Shown one piece after another: positions 17,869-28,436 of a stretch of 52,107 bases of DNA. A program made the translations under genes and the position numbers. Every line of letters starts with the position of its first letter. Positions within the stretch are counted from its first letter, which is position 1. This DNA is from Kurthia zopfii (GTDB lineage: Bacteria; Bacillota; Bacilli; Bacillales_A; Planococcaceae), in the NCBI RefSeq assembly GCF_003143955.1, contig NZ_QFVS01000020.1, positions 1 to 52,107 on the forward strand, written 5' to 3'. The notes under the pieces were generated by a model. The model searched no databases, was not told where the DNA came from, and saw only the letters and a program-made list of their open reading frames with translations.

Positions 17869-18369
17869 ATGAGCAAAGCAGTTGAAGCTAAACAAACTGT
17901 TGTTCAAGAAATCGCTGAGAAATTCAAAGGCGCAGCGTCAGTAGTAGTAGTTGACTACCGTGGTCTTTCAGTTGCACAAGTAACTGAACTACGTAAACAA
18001 TTACGTGAAGCTGGTGTTGAATTTAAAGTATACAAAAATACTTTAGTTCGTCGTGCTGCTGAAGAAGTTGGTCATGCTGATATTAATCATGCATTAACAG
18101 GCCCGAACGCAATCGCATTTTCATCTGAAGATGTAATCGCTCCTGCCCGTATTATCAACAACTTCGCGAAAGAAAACGAACAACTAGAAATCAAAGCTGG
18201 TTTAATCGAAGGTACGCTTGCTTCAGTAGAAGAAATCAAAGCTCTTGCAGAACTTCCATCACGCGAAGGTCTACTATCTATGCTTTTATCTGTTCTACAA
18301 GCACCAATGCGCAACTTCGCACTTGCAACAAAAGCTGTTGCAGAACAAAAAGAAGAACAAGGCGCTTAA
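17869..18369 (+). CDS. rplJ: 50S ribosomal protein L10
   Basis: A 166-residue protein, [19 protein letters not shown]..., with [17 protein letters not shown] and YKNTLVRRA typical of L10. It anchors L7/L12 dimers at the ribosomal stalk. The ATG at 17869 has ATAGGAGGTG upstream; the apparent extension from 17839 crosses that site and is not coding. It is controlled by the preceding leader. Confidence 0.97.
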   Translation: MSKAVEAKQTVVQEIAEKFKGAASVVVVDYRGLSVAQVTELRKQLREAGVEFKVYKNTLVRRAAEEVGHADINHALTGPNAIAFSSEDVIAPARIINNFAKENEQLEIKAGLIEGTLASVEEIKALAELPSREGLLSMLLSVLQAPMRNFALATKAVAEQKEEQGA

Positions 18370-18439
18370 TAGCATCTTAGACTTCACCGCATAGAGATAT
18401 GCAAAACAAAAAAATTAGTCCTAATAGGAGGAACTCATA

Positions 18440-18799
18440 ATGAACCAAGAACAAATCTTAGCTGCAATCAAAGAGATGACAGTTTTAGAATTAAACGACT
18501 TAGTAAAAGCAATCGAAGAAGAATTCGGTGTAACTGCAGCTGCTCCTGTAGCTGCAGCTGGTGGCGCTGGCGCTGCTGCTGAAGAAAAAACAGAATTTGA
18601 TGTTGTATTAACATCTGCTGGTGATTCTAAAATTAAAGTAATCAAAGTGGTTCGCGAAATCACTGGTTTAGGTCTTAAAGAAGCTAAAGAAGTAGTAGAT
18701 AACGCTCCTAAAGCAATCAAAGAAGGCGCATCTGCAGCTGAAGCTGAAGAAATCAAAGCTAAACTTGAAGAAGTTGGCGCATCTGTAGAAGTTAAATAA
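18440..18799 (+). CDS. rplL: 50S ribosomal protein L7/L12
   Basis: A 119-residue acidic stalk protein. The N-terminal dimerisation domain is followed by an alanine/glycine-rich hinge (about 33-50, [15 protein letters not shown]). The C-terminal domain has [23 protein letters not shown], which recruits translation factors. TAGGAGGA precedes the ATG. A long terminator follows. Confidence 0.97.
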   Translation: MNQEQILAAIKEMTVLELNDLVKAIEEEFGVTAAAPVAAAGGAGAAAEEKTEFDVVLTSAGDSKIKVIKVVREITGLGLKEAKEVVDNAPKAIKEGASAAEAEEIKAKLEEVGASVEVK

Positions 18800-18815
18800 T
18801 TTCTATTGATTATTG

Positions 18816-18852
18816 AAAGCTCGTCAATATTTTATATTGACGAGCTTTTCTT
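18816..18852 (+). terminator. Rho-independent terminator after rplL
   Basis: AAAGCTCGTCAATA (18816-18829) pairs perfectly with TATTGACGAGCTTT (18835-18848), followed by TTC TT. It closes the L10-L12 operon. Confidence 0.9.
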
Positions 18853-18878
18853 CATTTTATGTGAAGGAGGGCGAAGGA

Positions 18879-19478
18879 ATGTCAGAACATTATTATTCGA
18901 AAAACCCTCATGTTGAGAGCAAGCCACGTAAATGGAACTTCACGCTTCGTGGACATTTATTTACATTTGAAACAGATGCAGGGGTTTTTAGTAAAAGCGA
19001 AGTAGATTTTGGATCCCGTGTTTTAATTGATTGTTTTGAATTACCTGAAGTTGCGGGTGATGTTTTAGATGTGGGTTGTGGCTATGGACCAATTGGGTTA
19101 TCGATTGCGAAAGAATTTCCTGATCGTACAGTTCATATGATGGACGTAAATGATCGCGCAATGGAATTGGCAAAGAAAAACGCGGAGAATAACGGAGTTC
19201 AAAATGTGCAGATTTATGAGAGTGACGCACTTTCAACGGTGAAAACTGATCAAATCGCTGCTGTTTTGACGAACCCGCCTATTCGAGCAGGTAAAGAAAC
19301 TATTTTCAAGTTCTATGATCGTGCATTCGAACTTTTAATAGAACAAGGTGAACTTTGGGTTGTCATCCAGAAAAAACAAGGTGCGCCATCAACTTTCGAT
19401 CATTTATCAAAAATGTTTAAAAAAGTGGAAGTTGTAGATAAGGTTAGAGGCTACTGGATTATCAAGGCTATTAAATAA
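18879..19478 (+). CDS. ybxB: Class I SAM-dependent methyltransferase (YbxB, RsmC-like)
   Basis: A 199-residue Rossmann-fold methyltransferase. The SAM-binding motif is VLDVGCGYGPIGLSIA (about 62-77), and the catalytic motif is LTNPPIRAG, of the NPP(I/Y) type used for base amino-group methylation. This is the family of 16S rRNA guanine N2-methyltransferase RsmC, but the substrate here is not proven. The ATG at 18879 has AAGGAGG eight bases upstream. The place between rplL and rpoB is conserved in Bacillales. Confidence 0.88.
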   Translation: MSEHYYSKNPHVESKPRKWNFTLRGHLFTFETDAGVFSKSEVDFGSRVLIDCFELPEVAGDVLDVGCGYGPIGLSIAKEFPDRTVHMMDVNDRAMELAKKNAENNGVQNVQIYESDALSTVKTDQIAAVLTNPPIRAGKETIFKFYDRAFELLIEQGELWVVIQKKQGAPSTFDHLSKMFKKVEVVDKVRGYWIIKAIK

Positions 19479-19496
19479 TTTGTCAATATTTAATTA

Positions 19497-19525
19497 TTGA
19501 CTTGACAAATTGGCTATGATATTAT
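19497..19525 (+). promoter_or_regulatory. Promoter of rpoB-rpoC
   Basis: TTGACT (19497-19502), a 17-base spacer, and TATTAT (19520-19525). An overlapping TTGACA at 19502-19507 offers an alternative -35. Confidence 0.65.
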
Positions 19526-19561
19526 AAGAAAATGCAAAAATATTAAATTGCATAGGTATGT

Positions 19562-19698
19562 CTTTTTGTTGTTTAACGACAAAAAGGTAAGCAATTTTTA
19601 GTTTGGTTAAACGAGAATGAGCTCCAAAAAGATTTTTTTGAACTCGTTTTCTTTTTTGTCTTTCAAATCATACATTAAATGTAAGGTTTTTGAAAGAC
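19562..19698 (+). other. Structured rpoB leader with three hairpins
   Basis: Hairpin 1 pairs CTTTTTGT (19562-19569) with ACAAAAAG (19579-19586). Hairpin 2 pairs AAACGAG (19609-19615) with CTCGTTT (19643-19649), followed by TCTTTTTTG, so it is terminator-like. Hairpin 3 pairs GTCTTTCAAA (19658-19667) with TTTGAAAGAC (19689-19698). Attenuation of rpoBC is a reasonable guess; the pairing is seen, the role is not. Confidence 0.55.
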
Positions 19699-19728
19699 CT
19701 ATTATCGCTTTATTGAGGGGTGAATGAG

Positions 19729-22700
19729 TTGACAGGTCAACTAGTTCAGTACGGACAACACCGCCAGCGTAGAAGCTTCGCGCGTATTAAAGAGGTGCTA
19801 GAACTTCCGAATCTTATTGAGATTCAAAGCACTTCAAACGAGTGGTTCCTTGAAGAAGGATTACGTGAAATGTTTCATGACATCTCACCAATCGAAGACT
19901 TCACTGGAAATTTATCACTTGAATTCGTCGACTATGGTCTTGGAGATCCGAAATATGATGTCGATGAATGTAAACAACGCGACGCAACTTTTGCCGCACC
20001 ATTGCGTGTAAAAGTACGTTTGCATAACAAAGAAACAGGAGACGTGAAAGAACAAGAAGTATTCATGGGTGATTTCCCATTGATGACTGAAACTGGTACT
20101 TTCATTATTAATGGCGCAGAGCGCGTTATCGTTTCCCAATTAGTAAGATCACCAAGTGTATATTATCACGATAAAACAGACAAAAACGGTAAAAAAGGTT
20201 TTGGTGCAACTGTAATTCCTAACCGTGGTGCATGGCTTGAATATGAAACAGATGCGAAAGATGTAGTACATGTTCGTATCGACCGTACTCGTAAATTACC
20301 GGTAACAGTACTTTTACGTGCTTTAGGTTTTGCTTCAGATCAAGAAATCATTGATTTAATCGGTGATAATGAATACTTACGTAACACTTTAGAGAAAGAT
20401 AATACAGAAAGCACTGAAAAAGCGCTATTAGAAATCTATGAGCGTCTACGTCCTGGTGAACCACCAACAGTAGAAAGTGCTAAAAACTTATTATATTCTC
20501 GCTTCTTCGACCCAAAACGCTACGATTTAGCAGCTGTAGGTCGTTACAAAATGAACAAAAAACTTCACATTAAAAACCGTCTATTCAATCAAACAATTGC
20601 TGAAACATTGGTTGATCCTGAAACAGGCGAAATTTTAGTGGAAAAAGGTACTGTCATAGACCGTCGTGTCCTAGACAAAATTATCCCTAACTTAGAAAAT
20701 GGAGTAGGTTTCAAAACACTTTCTAAAATTGGTGGCGTAATTGAAGGCGATGTATTAGTACAAGAAATTAAAATCTACGCTCCAAATGATGAATCACAAA
20801 AAGAAATCAAAGTAATCAGTAACGCATACATCGATGATGAAGTGAAAAATATCACTCCAGCAGACGTTGTAGCATCTGTTTCTTATTTCTTTAACTTATT
20901 ATATGGTGTGGGCGACACAGATGACATTGACCACCTAGGTAACCGTCGTTTACGTTCTGTTGGTGAGCTTCTGCAAAACCAATTCCGTATCGGTCTATCT
21001 CGTATGGAACGTGTTGTACGTGAACGTATGTCGATCAATGACACTGAATCAATCGTTCCACAACAATTAATCAATATTCGCCCGGTAATTGCTTCAATTA
21101 AAGAATTCTTCGGTAGTTCTCAATTGTCTCAATTCATGGACCAAACGAATCCACTTGCAGAATTAACGCACAAACGTCGTCTATCTGCATTAGGACCTGG
21201 TGGTTTAACACGTGAACGTGCTGGTTTCGAAGTACGTGACGTTCACTACTCTCACTATGGCCGTATGTGTCCAATCGAAACACCAGAGGGTCCGAACATT
21301 GGATTAATTAACTCATTATCTTCATATGCAAAAGTAAATAAATTCGGTTTCATCGAAACGCCATATCGTCGTGTTGACCCTGAAACTGGAAAAATTACGA
21401 AGCATATTGATTATTTAACTGCTGATGAAGAAGATAATTACGTAGTAGCTCAAGCGAACTCTTTATTAAATGAAGACTTCACATTTACAGAAGACGAAGT
21501 TGTTGGCCGTTTCCGTGGCGATAACTCAGTATTCAAACGTAACTCAATTGACTACATGGACGTATCTCCAAAACAAGTAGTTTCTGCTGCCACAGCTTGT
21601 ATTCCATTCTTAGAAAATGATGACTCAAACCGTGCGCTTATGGGTGCCAACATGCAACGTCAAGCTGTTCCTTTATTAAATCCTGAAGCTCCTTTCGTAG
21701 GTACAGGTATGGAACACGTAGACGCTCGTGACTCTGGTGCGGCTGTTATCGCTAAATACACTGGTATCGTTGAACATGTTGAAGCACGTTCAATTCATAT
21801 CCGTCGTATTGAAGAAGTAGATGGAAAAGAAGTACAAGGCGACTTAACGAAATATAAATTACAAAAATTCATCCGTTCTAACCAAGGTACAAGTTACAAC
21901 CAACGTCCATTAGTAAGCGTCGGCGATCGTGTTAACCCACGTGATATTTTAGCTGATGGTCCTTCTATGGAAAAAGGTGAGCTTGCATTAGGTCGTAACG
22001 TAGTAGTAGCGTTCATGACTTGGAATGGTTATAACTATGAGGATGCTGTAATCATGAACGAACGTCTTGTAAAAGACGACGTTTACACTTCAGTTCATAT
22101 TGAAGAATATGAATCAGAAGCGCGTGACACTAAATTAGGGCCTGAAGAAATTACTCGTGACATTCCAAATGTCGGCGAAGAAGCTCTTCGTAACCTTGAC
22201 GAACGTGGAATCATCCGCATCGGTGCTGAAGTAAATGATGGCGATATTCTAGTTGGTAAAGTAACTCCTAAAGGTGTTACAGAATTAACTGCTGAAGAAC
22301 GTCTATTACATGCAATCTTCGGTGAAAAAGCGCGTGAAGTTCGCGATACTTCATTACGTGTACCTCATGGTGCAGGTGGTATCGTTCTTGACGTTAAAGT
22401 CTTCAACCGTGAAGATGGCGACGAGTTATCTCCAGGCGTTAACCAATTAGTTCGTGTTTATATTGTTCAAAAACGTAAAATTCGCGTTGGTGACAAAATG
22501 GCCGGACGACATGGTAACAAAGGTGTTATCTCTCGTATCCTTCCAGAAGAAGATATGCCGTATCTTCCAGACGGAACTCCAGTCGACATCATGTTAAACC
22601 CACTAGGTGTACCATCTCGTATGAACATCGGACAAGTATTAGAGCTTCATTTAGGTATGGCTGCTCGTTACTTAGGCGTTCACATGGCTAGTCCAGTATT

Positions 22701-23289
22701 TGATGGTGCTTCAGATGACGACGTATGGAAAACAATGGAAGAAGCTGGTATGAACCGTGATGGTAAATCAGTTCTTTATGATGGTCGCTCAGGTGAACCA
22801 TTAGACAACCGTGTATCAGTTGGGGTTATGTATATGATCAAACTTGCCCACATGGTTGATGATAAACTTCACGCTCGTTCTACTGGACCGTACTCACTAG
22901 TTACGCAACAACCATTAGGTGGTAAAGCGCAATTCGGTGGACAACGTTTCGGTGAGATGGAAGTTTGGGCTCTTGAAGCATATGGTGCAGCGCACACACT
23001 TCAAGAAATCCTAACAGTTAAATCGGATGATGTTGTTGGTCGTGTTAAAACTTACGAAGCAATCGTAAAAGGCGACAGCGTTCCAGAACCAGGTGTTCCA
23101 GAATCATTCAAAGTATTAATTAAAGAATTACAATCTTTAGGTTTAGATGTGAAAATGTTGAACATCAATGACGAAGAAGTAGAATTACGTGATTTAGATG
23201 AGGATGAAGAAAATTCTCAAAATGAAGCACTTAATATTCTTCCGAAAGATGAATCAGATGCTAAGTCTGCAACATCACAAGAAAACTAA
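19729..23289 (+). CDS. rpoB: DNA-directed RNA polymerase subunit beta
   Basis: A 1186-residue catalytic subunit. TTG at 19729 was chosen: GAGGGGTGA (19715-19723) lies upstream and the protein starts [20 protein letters not shown], like B. subtilis. A GTG at 19720 falls inside the ribosome binding site. The rifampicin-binding cluster [20 protein letters not shown] through HKRRLSALG (about 460-490) matches the susceptible wild type as I remember it. [13 protein letters not shown] and the C-terminal [21 protein letters not shown] are intact. The acidic tail (DEDEEN) is typical of Bacillales. rpoC follows in the same operon. Confidence 0.97.
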   Translation: MTGQLVQYGQHRQRRSFARIKEVLELPNLIEIQSTSNEWFLEEGLREMFHDISPIEDFTGNLSLEFVDYGLGDPKYDVDECKQRDATFAAPLRVKVRLHNKETGDVKEQEVFMGDFPLMTETGTFIINGAERVIVSQLVRSPSVYYHDKTDKNGKKGFGATVIPNRGAWLEYETDAKDVVHVRIDRTRKLPVTVLLRALGFASDQEIIDLIGDNEYLRNTLEKDNTESTEKALLEIYERLRPGEPPTVESAKNLLYSRFFDPKRYDLAAVGRYKMNKKLHIKNRLFNQTIAETLVDPETGEILVEKGTVIDRRVLDKIIPNLENGVGFKTLSKIGGVIEGDVLVQEIKIYAPNDESQKEIKVISNAYIDDEVKNITPADVVASVSYFFNLLYGVGDTDDIDHLGNRRLRSVGELLQNQFRIGLSRMERVVRERMSINDTESIVPQQLINIRPVIASIKEFFGSSQLSQFMDQTNPLAELTHKRRLSALGPGGLTRERAGFEVRDVHYSHYGRMCPIETPEGPNIGLINSLSSYAKVNKFGFIETPYRRVDPETGKITKHIDYLTADEEDNYVVAQANSLLNEDFTFTEDEVVGRFRGDNSVFKRNSIDYMDVSPKQVVSAATACIPFLENDDSNRALMGANMQRQAVPLLNPEAPFVGTGMEHVDARDSGAAVIAKYTGIVEHVEARSIHIRRIEEVDGKEVQGDLTKYKLQKFIRSNQGTSYNQRPLVSVGDRVNPRDILADGPSMEKGELALGRNVVVAFMTWNGYNYEDAVIMNERLVKDDVYTSVHIEEYESEARDTKLGPEEITRDIPNVGEEALRNLDERGIIRIGAEVNDGDILVGKVTPKGVTELTAEERLLHAIFGEKAREVRDTSLRVPHGAGGIVLDVKVFNREDGDELSPGVNQLVRVYIVQKRKIRVGDKMAGRHGNKGVISRILPEEDMPYLPDGTPVDIMLNPLGVPSRMNIGQVLELHLGMAARYLGVHMASPVFDGASDDDVWKTMEEAGMNRDGKSVLYDGRSGEPLDNRVSVGVMYMIKLAHMVDDKLHARSTGPYSLVTQQPLGGKAQFGGQRFGEMEVWALEAYGAAHTLQEILTVKSDDVVGRVKTYEAIVKGDSVPEPGVPESFKVLIKELQSLGLDVKMLNINDEEVELRDLDEDEENSQNEALNILPKDESDAKSATSQEN

Positions 23290-23303
23290 TTAAGATTTTT
23301 GAT

Positions 23304-23344
23304 GGAAATTGGACAGGACCGTTAATCGGGCTTGTCCTAATTCC
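23304..23344 (+). other. Hairpin between rpoB and rpoC
   Basis: GGAA-A-TT-GGACA-GG (23304-23317) pairs with CT-TGTCC-TAA-TTCC (23331-23344), with small internal mismatches. It is followed by AATTTTAT rather than a clear T run. It could be a partial terminator or an mRNA processing/stability element. Confidence 0.5.
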
Positions 23345-23419
23345 AATTTTATCTATAAAAATCAATCGTCGAGCTAATTTATAAGTCAAATAGACTTCAG
23401 AATAAGGGAGGTAGGCTCC

Positions 23420-26400
23420 TTGATAGACGTTAATAATTTTGAGTATATGAAAATCGGATTAGCTTCACCAGATAAAATCCGCTCATGGTCTTATGGGGAA
23501 GTTAAAAAGCCAGAAACAATCAACTACCGTACACTTAAACCAGAGAAAGATGGTTTATTCTGTGAACGTATTTTCGGACCAACTAAGGACTGGGAATGTC
23601 ACTGTGGTAAATACAAACGCGTACGTTATAAAGGCGTAGTTTGTGACCGTTGTGGAGTAGAAGTAACACGTGCGAAAGTTCGTCGTGAACGTATGGGTCA
23701 CATCGAATTAGCAGCACCAGTATCACATATTTGGTATTTCAAAGGTATTCCATCTCGTATGGGTCTAATCCTTGATATGTCACCTCGTTCACTTGAAGAA
23801 GTAATTTACTTTGCTTCTTATGTAGTAATTGAGGCTGCTGATACACCACTTGAGAAAAAACAATTACTTTCTGAAAAAGAATATCGTGCTTACCGTGAAA
23901 AATTCGGCTCTACATTCAAAGCAGCAATGGGTGCAGAAGCTATTAAAGATTTATTACGTGAAATCGATCTTGATAAAGAAACAGAAACATTAAAAGCAGA
24001 ATTAGAAACTGCTCAAGGTCAACGTCGTACTCGTGCGATCAAACGTCTTGAAGTAGTAGAATCATTCCGTCACTCTGGTAACCGTCCTGAATGGATGATC
24101 CTAGATGTACTACCAGTAATTCCACCAGAATTACGTCCAATGGTACAACTTGATGGTGGTCGTTTCGCAACTTCTGATTTAAATGATTTATACCGTCGTG
24201 TTATTAACCGTAACAACCGTCTAAAACGTTTATTAGATCTTGGAGCTCCTGGCATTATCGTTCAAAACGAAAAACGCATGCTTCAAGAAGCTGTAGATGC
24301 TTTAATCGATAATGGTCGTCGTGGCCGTCCTGTTACTGGTCCTGGTAACCGTCCACTTAAATCTCTTTCACATATGTTAAAAGGTAAACAAGGTCGTTTC
24401 CGTCAAAACTTACTTGGTAAACGTGTCGATTACTCTGGTCGTTCTGTAATCGTAGTTGGTCCATCTTTAAAAATGTACCAATGTGGTCTTCCAAAAGGTA
24501 TGGCAATCGAACTATTCAAACCTTTCCTAATGAAAGAATTAGTTGGCCGCGGTTTAGCTCACAATATTAAATCTGCAAAACGTAAAATCGAACGCATGCA
24601 TGAAGATGTATGGGATGTACTTGAAGAAATCATTCGCGAACACCCAGTACTACTTAACCGTGCACCGACGCTACACAGACTTGGTATTCAAGCTTTCGAA
24701 CCAACATTAATCGAAGGTAAAGCAATCCGTCTTCACCCTCTAGTATGTACAGCTTATAACGCTGACTTTGATGGTGACCAAATGGCGGTCCATGTTCCAC
24801 TTTCTGCTGAAGCACAAGCTGAAGCACGTCTATTAATGTTAGCTGCTCAAAACATCTTGAACCCTAAAGATGGTAAACCAGTTGTAACTCCTTCTCAAGA
24901 TATGGTACTAGGTAACTACTACCTAACTTTAGAACGTAAAGCTGCACCGGGTGAAGGTACTGTATTTACTGATGCTGAAGAATTAATGATCGCTTACCAA
25001 AACAACGAAGTGCATTTACACACTCGTGTTGCAATCAAAGCTTCATCATTAAACAACAATACATTTACTGCTGAGCAAAACGAAAAATTATTATTAACTT
25101 CGGTTGGTAAAATTATCTTTAATGAGATTCTTGATGAGAACTTCCCATTCATCAACGAACCTTCTAACGAAAACTTATTAGGCACTCCAGATCACTTCTT
25201 CGTGCCGACTACAACGAATATTAAAGAACATCTTGCAGAGCAAGATGTTGTTAAACCATTCACTAAGAAATTCTTAGGTAATGTAATCGCTGAAGTATTC
25301 GCGCGCTACCACATCACAGAAACATCTGTAATGTTAGACCGCATGAAAGATCTTGGATTCAAGTACTCTACTAAAGCTGGTATTTCAATTGGTATCTCAG
25401 ATATCATCGTACTTCCAGACAAACAAGAGATTCTTGGAGAAGCTCAAGAGCAAGTAGATAAAGTTCAAAAACAATTCCGTCGTGGATTGATCACAGATGA
25501 AGAACGTTATGATCGTGTTATTTCATTCTGGGGTGCTGCGAAAGATGAGATTCAAGCTCGTCTAATGCGTTCACTACCTTCTGAAAACCCAATCTTCATG
25601 ATGAGTGACTCTGGAGCGCGTGGTAACGCATCAAACTTCACTCAGCTAGCTGGTATGCGTGGTCTAATGGCCAACCCGGCTGGTCGTATTATCGAATTAC
25701 CAATCAAATCTTCATTCCGTGAAGGTTTAACGGTATTAGAATACTTCATCTCTACCCATGGTGCTCGTAAAGGTCTTGCCGATACAGCGCTTAAAACAGC
25801 CGATTCAGGTTACCTTACTCGTCGTCTAGTTGACGTTGCACAAGATGTAATTGTCCGTGAAGATGATTGTGGTACTGACCGCGGCTTAACGATTTCATCA
25901 TTAAAAGAAGGTACGGAAGTAATTGAAGCATTAGATGAACGTGTATTAGGACGTTACGCTAAGAAAACAATTCGCCATCCTGAAACTAATGAAGTAATCG
26001 TTGCTCGTAACGAATTAATTACACAAGAACTAGGTCGTCAAATTGATGAAGCTGGTATTGAAGTAGTTACAATTCGCTCTGCATTCACTTGTAATACTAA
26101 ACACGGTGTTTGTAAAAAATGTTACGGTATGAACTTAGCTACAGGAGACAAAGTTGAAGTTGGTGAAGCTGTAGGTATCATCGCAGCTCAATCAATCGGT
26201 GAGCCAGGTACACAGTTAACGATGCGTACTTTCCATACAGGTGGGGTTGCCGGTGCCGATATCACACAAGGTCTTCCTCGTATCCAAGAGATCTTCGAAG
26301 CGCGTAATCCTAAAGGTCAAGCAGTTATCAGTGAAATCACTGGTATTGTTACTGAAATTGAGGAAATCCGTGAAGGTCAAAAAGAGATTACCGTTACAAG

Positions 26401-27019
26401 TTCAATTGAATCTCGTAAATATTTAGCGCCATACAACGCTCGTATTAAAGTTCAAATTAATGACGAAGTTGGTCACGGCCAAATCCTTACAGAAGGTTCA
26501 ATCGATCCGAAACAACTTCTTAAAGTAACAGATGTTTCTACTGTTGAAGAATATCTATTAAAAGAAGTACAAAAAGTTTACCGTATGCAAGGTGTAGAAA
26601 TTGGCGATAAACACATCGAAGTGATGGTTCGTCAAATGCTACGTAAAGTACGTGTAATCGAAGCTGGGGATACTGATTTATTACCAGGTTCACTTCTTGA
26701 TATTCACCAATTCTATGCTGCAAATGGACCAGTCATTAGCGAAGGTAAGATCCCAGCTACATGTACTCCAGTAATCCTAGGTATTACAAAAGCATCTCTA
26801 GAAACAGAATCATTCTTATCTGCTGCATCGTTCCAAGAAACAACTCGTGTTCTTACAGACGCTGCAATTAAAGGTAAACGTGATGAGTTACTTGGTCTTA
26901 AAGAGAATGTTATTCTTGGTAAACTTGTTCCAGCTGGTACAGGTATGCAACGCTACCGTCAAATTAAAATTGCCGGTGACGATGAACAAAAAGTTGAAGA
27001 AACAGTTACAGCTGAATAA
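23420..27019 (+). CDS. rpoC: DNA-directed RNA polymerase subunit beta'
   Basis: A 1199-residue subunit with a TTG start behind GGGAGGTAGG, matching the B. subtilis length and start region ([20 protein letters not shown]). The N-terminal zinc cluster has cysteines in ECHCGKYK and VVCDRCG. The catalytic magnesium loop is NADFDGD (about 447-453). The second zinc site has CGTD and [13 protein letters not shown]. The trigger-loop region [17 protein letters not shown] is intact. A perfect terminator follows the stop. Confidence 0.97.
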   Translation: MIDVNNFEYMKIGLASPDKIRSWSYGEVKKPETINYRTLKPEKDGLFCERIFGPTKDWECHCGKYKRVRYKGVVCDRCGVEVTRAKVRRERMGHIELAAPVSHIWYFKGIPSRMGLILDMSPRSLEEVIYFASYVVIEAADTPLEKKQLLSEKEYRAYREKFGSTFKAAMGAEAIKDLLREIDLDKETETLKAELETAQGQRRTRAIKRLEVVESFRHSGNRPEWMILDVLPVIPPELRPMVQLDGGRFATSDLNDLYRRVINRNNRLKRLLDLGAPGIIVQNEKRMLQEAVDALIDNGRRGRPVTGPGNRPLKSLSHMLKGKQGRFRQNLLGKRVDYSGRSVIVVGPSLKMYQCGLPKGMAIELFKPFLMKELVGRGLAHNIKSAKRKIERMHEDVWDVLEEIIREHPVLLNRAPTLHRLGIQAFEPTLIEGKAIRLHPLVCTAYNADFDGDQMAVHVPLSAEAQAEARLLMLAAQNILNPKDGKPVVTPSQDMVLGNYYLTLERKAAPGEGTVFTDAEELMIAYQNNEVHLHTRVAIKASSLNNNTFTAEQNEKLLLTSVGKIIFNEILDENFPFINEPSNENLLGTPDHFFVPTTTNIKEHLAEQDVVKPFTKKFLGNVIAEVFARYHITETSVMLDRMKDLGFKYSTKAGISIGISDIIVLPDKQEILGEAQEQVDKVQKQFRRGLITDEERYDRVISFWGAAKDEIQARLMRSLPSENPIFMMSDSGARGNASNFTQLAGMRGLMANPAGRIIELPIKSSFREGLTVLEYFISTHGARKGLADTALKTADSGYLTRRLVDVAQDVIVREDDCGTDRGLTISSLKEGTEVIEALDERVLGRYAKKTIRHPETNEVIVARNELITQELGRQIDEAGIEVVTIRSAFTCNTKHGVCKKCYGMNLATGDKVEVGEAVGIIAAQSIGEPGTQLTMRTFHTGGVAGADITQGLPRIQEIFEARNPKGQAVISEITGIVTEIEEIREGQKEITVTSSIESRKYLAPYNARIKVQINDEVGHGQILTEGSIDPKQLLKVTDVSTVEEYLLKEVQKVYRMQGVEIGDKHIEVMVRQMLRKVRVIEAGDTDLLPGSLLDIHQFYAANGPVISEGKIPATCTPVILGITKASLETESFLSAASFQETTRVLTDAAIKGKRDELLGLKENVILGKLVPAGTGMQRYRQIKIAGDDEQKVEETVTAE

Positions 27020-27027
27020 CTTTTATA

Positions 27028-27059
27028 AAACCGAGGGAATTAATTCCCTCGGTTTTTAT
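27028..27059 (+). terminator. Rho-independent terminator after rpoC
   Basis: A 28-base perfect palindrome, AAACCGAGGGAATT/AATTCCCTCGGTTT (27028-27055), followed by a T tract. Confidence 0.92.
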
Positions 27060-27068
27060 TGTTTTGTA

Positions 27069-27097
27069 TTGACAGTCAGCCTATAGAATGATAATAT
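27069..27097 (+). promoter_or_regulatory. Promoter of the str operon
   Basis: A consensus TTGACA (27069-27074), a 17-base spacer, and an extended -10, TGA-TAATAT (27089-27097). It lies upstream of the rplGB relic and rpsL, so both should be transcribed from it. Confidence 0.78.
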
Positions 27098-27137
27098 ATT
27101 TTAGGTTGATAGTTGTCTGTCTATCATTTCGAAGGAT

Positions 27138-27362
27138 ATGCAAATTTTCTTACGGAAAAAAGCAACAGACAGGGTTATTACAAACAGTAATTGATATTTG
27201 TTGGTCATATGAGAAGATGTTGAGTCTCTAAATGCACACGATCGAATGACCACGCATGCGGTGCGACTAGTAGCACATAGAATTGGTGTTCCCGTTGCAT
27301 TAGGTCCAGCCGCTTATCTGGTGGAGTATTTCATCATTAGAGCATATGATAAACGATATTAG
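27138..27362 (+). pseudogene. Decayed L7Ae-like ribosomal protein gene (rplGB/ybxF relic)
   Basis: No intact ORF lies between rpoC and rpsL, where B. subtilis has the 82-residue L7Ae-like gene. A relic can be followed in the right order by changing frame. ATG at 27138, behind GAAGGA, gives MQIFLRKKATDRVI. A second frame gives LQTVIDI...WSYEKMLSL and then a stop (27229). A third frame (about 27231-27362) gives AHDRMTTHAVRLVAHRIGVP and then ALGPAAYLVEY. These line up with the family's QTVKAL, DADP-LT--V--LA---GV-V and LGKACGIEV segments. Total length (75 codons) is close to the family's 82. Identification is by remembered family sequence. It may instead be only a structured leader. Confidence 0.5.
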
Positions 27363-27471
27363 TATTGAGATTAGTTTTTGCACTGATCATGCGAAGGCTT
27401 TGTTTTTTACCCAAAAATGAACCACCTGGATGTGTGGTATTAAAATGCAAGTATGAGAGGAGGAAGAATCG
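27363..27471 (+). promoter_or_regulatory. Untranslated leader of rpsL
   Basis: This short segment before rpsL has a T run (27411-27418) and a small hairpin, ACCAC (27421-27425) with GTGGT (27434-27438). The rpsL ribosome binding site GAGAGGAGG follows. I see no gene. The hairpin could take part in control of the str operon; that is inference. Confidence 0.35.
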
Positions 27472-27891
27472 ATGCCTACAATTAACCAATTAGTACGTAA
27501 GCCTCGTCAATCCAAAAGTAAGAAATCAAAATCTCCAGCACTTAACAAAAGTTATAACAGCTTTGCAAAAGCTTTAACAGATGTTAACTCACCACAAAAA
27601 CGTGGTGTTTGTACACGTGTTGGTACAATGACACCTAAAAAACCAAACTCAGCGTTACGTAAGTACGCTCGTGTGCGTTTAACTAACCAAATCGAAGTTA
27701 ACGCTTATATCCCTGGTGAAGGTCACAACTTACAAGAACACAGTGTTGTTCTTATCCGTGGCGGACGCGTAAAAGATTTACCGGGGGTTCGCTACCATGT
27801 TGTACGTGGTGCTCTTGATACAGCAGCAGTACAAGGTCGTATGCAATCTCGTTCATTATACGGTGCTAAAAAACCAAAAGAAAAAAAATAA
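27472..27891 (+). CDS. rpsL: 30S ribosomal protein S12
   Basis: A 139-residue decoding-centre protein. The streptomycin-relevant loops are [17 protein letters not shown] and [13 protein letters not shown], both with the lysines and proline of susceptible strains. The C-terminus is lysine-rich. GAGAGGAGGAAG precedes the ATG. It is the first intact gene of the str operon, and rpsG follows after 32 bases. Confidence 0.97.
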   Translation: MPTINQLVRKPRQSKSKKSKSPALNKSYNSFAKALTDVNSPQKRGVCTRVGTMTPKKPNSALRKYARVRLTNQIEVNAYIPGEGHNLQEHSVVLIRGGRVKDLPGVRYHVVRGALDTAAVQGRMQSRSLYGAKKPKEKK

Positions 27892-27923
27892 TAATATAGT
27901 TAGATTTGAAAGGAGGAAAACAC

Positions 27924-28394
27924 ATGCCTCGTAAAGGTCCTGTTTCCAAACGTGACGTGTTACCAGATCCAATTTATAATTCGAAACTAGTAACTCGTTT
28001 AATCAACAAAATGATGGTCGATGGTAAAAGAGGTACTTCTCAAAAAATCTTATACGGAGCTTTCGAATTAGTGAAAGAACGCTCTGGTCAAGACGCTTTA
28101 GAAGTATTTGATGCAGCTTTAAACAACGTAATGCCTGTACTTGAAGTACGCGCTCGTCGTGTCGGTGGTGCAAACTACCAAGTACCAGTAGAAGTACGTC
28201 CAGAACGTCGTACTACTTTAGGTCTTCGTTACTTAGTAAACTACTCTCGTCTTCGTGGCGAAAAAACAATGGAAGAACGTCTTGCTAATGAAATTCTTGA
28301 CGCTTCTAACAACACTGGTGCGTCAGTTAAAAAACGTGAAGATATGCACAAAATGGCAGAAGCGAACAAAGCATTCGCTCACTACCGTTGGTAA
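27924..28394 (+). CDS. rpsG: 30S ribosomal protein S7
   Basis: A 156-residue primary 16S rRNA-binding protein of the 30S head, starting [23 protein letters not shown]. The ATG at 27924 was chosen with AAAGGAGGAAAAC upstream; an apparent start at 27906 lies before that site. S7 is a known repressor of the str operon in E. coli; I see no proof for that here. Confidence 0.97.
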   Translation: MPRKGPVSKRDVLPDPIYNSKLVTRLINKMMVDGKRGTSQKILYGAFELVKERSGQDALEVFDAALNNVMPVLEVRARRVGGANYQVPVEVRPERRTTLGLRYLVNYSRLRGEKTMEERLANEILDASNNTGASVKKREDMHKMAEANKAFAHYRW

Positions 28395-28436
28395 GCTTAA
28401 AAATATCTTAATCCATTATGAAGGGAGAAATACCGC

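Noticed and set aside
20883-21074. Minus-strand ORFs inside rpoB, clpC, rpoC and fusA
   Set aside because: They are codon-bias shadows opposite strongly conserved genes and have no ribosome binding sites.
27205-27216. SYEK at 27205-27216 as the N-terminus of an L7Ae protein (MSYEK start)
   Set aside because: No start codon or ribosome binding site precedes it. The piece fits better as the family's middle segment after QTV, which keeps the relic collinear over its whole length.
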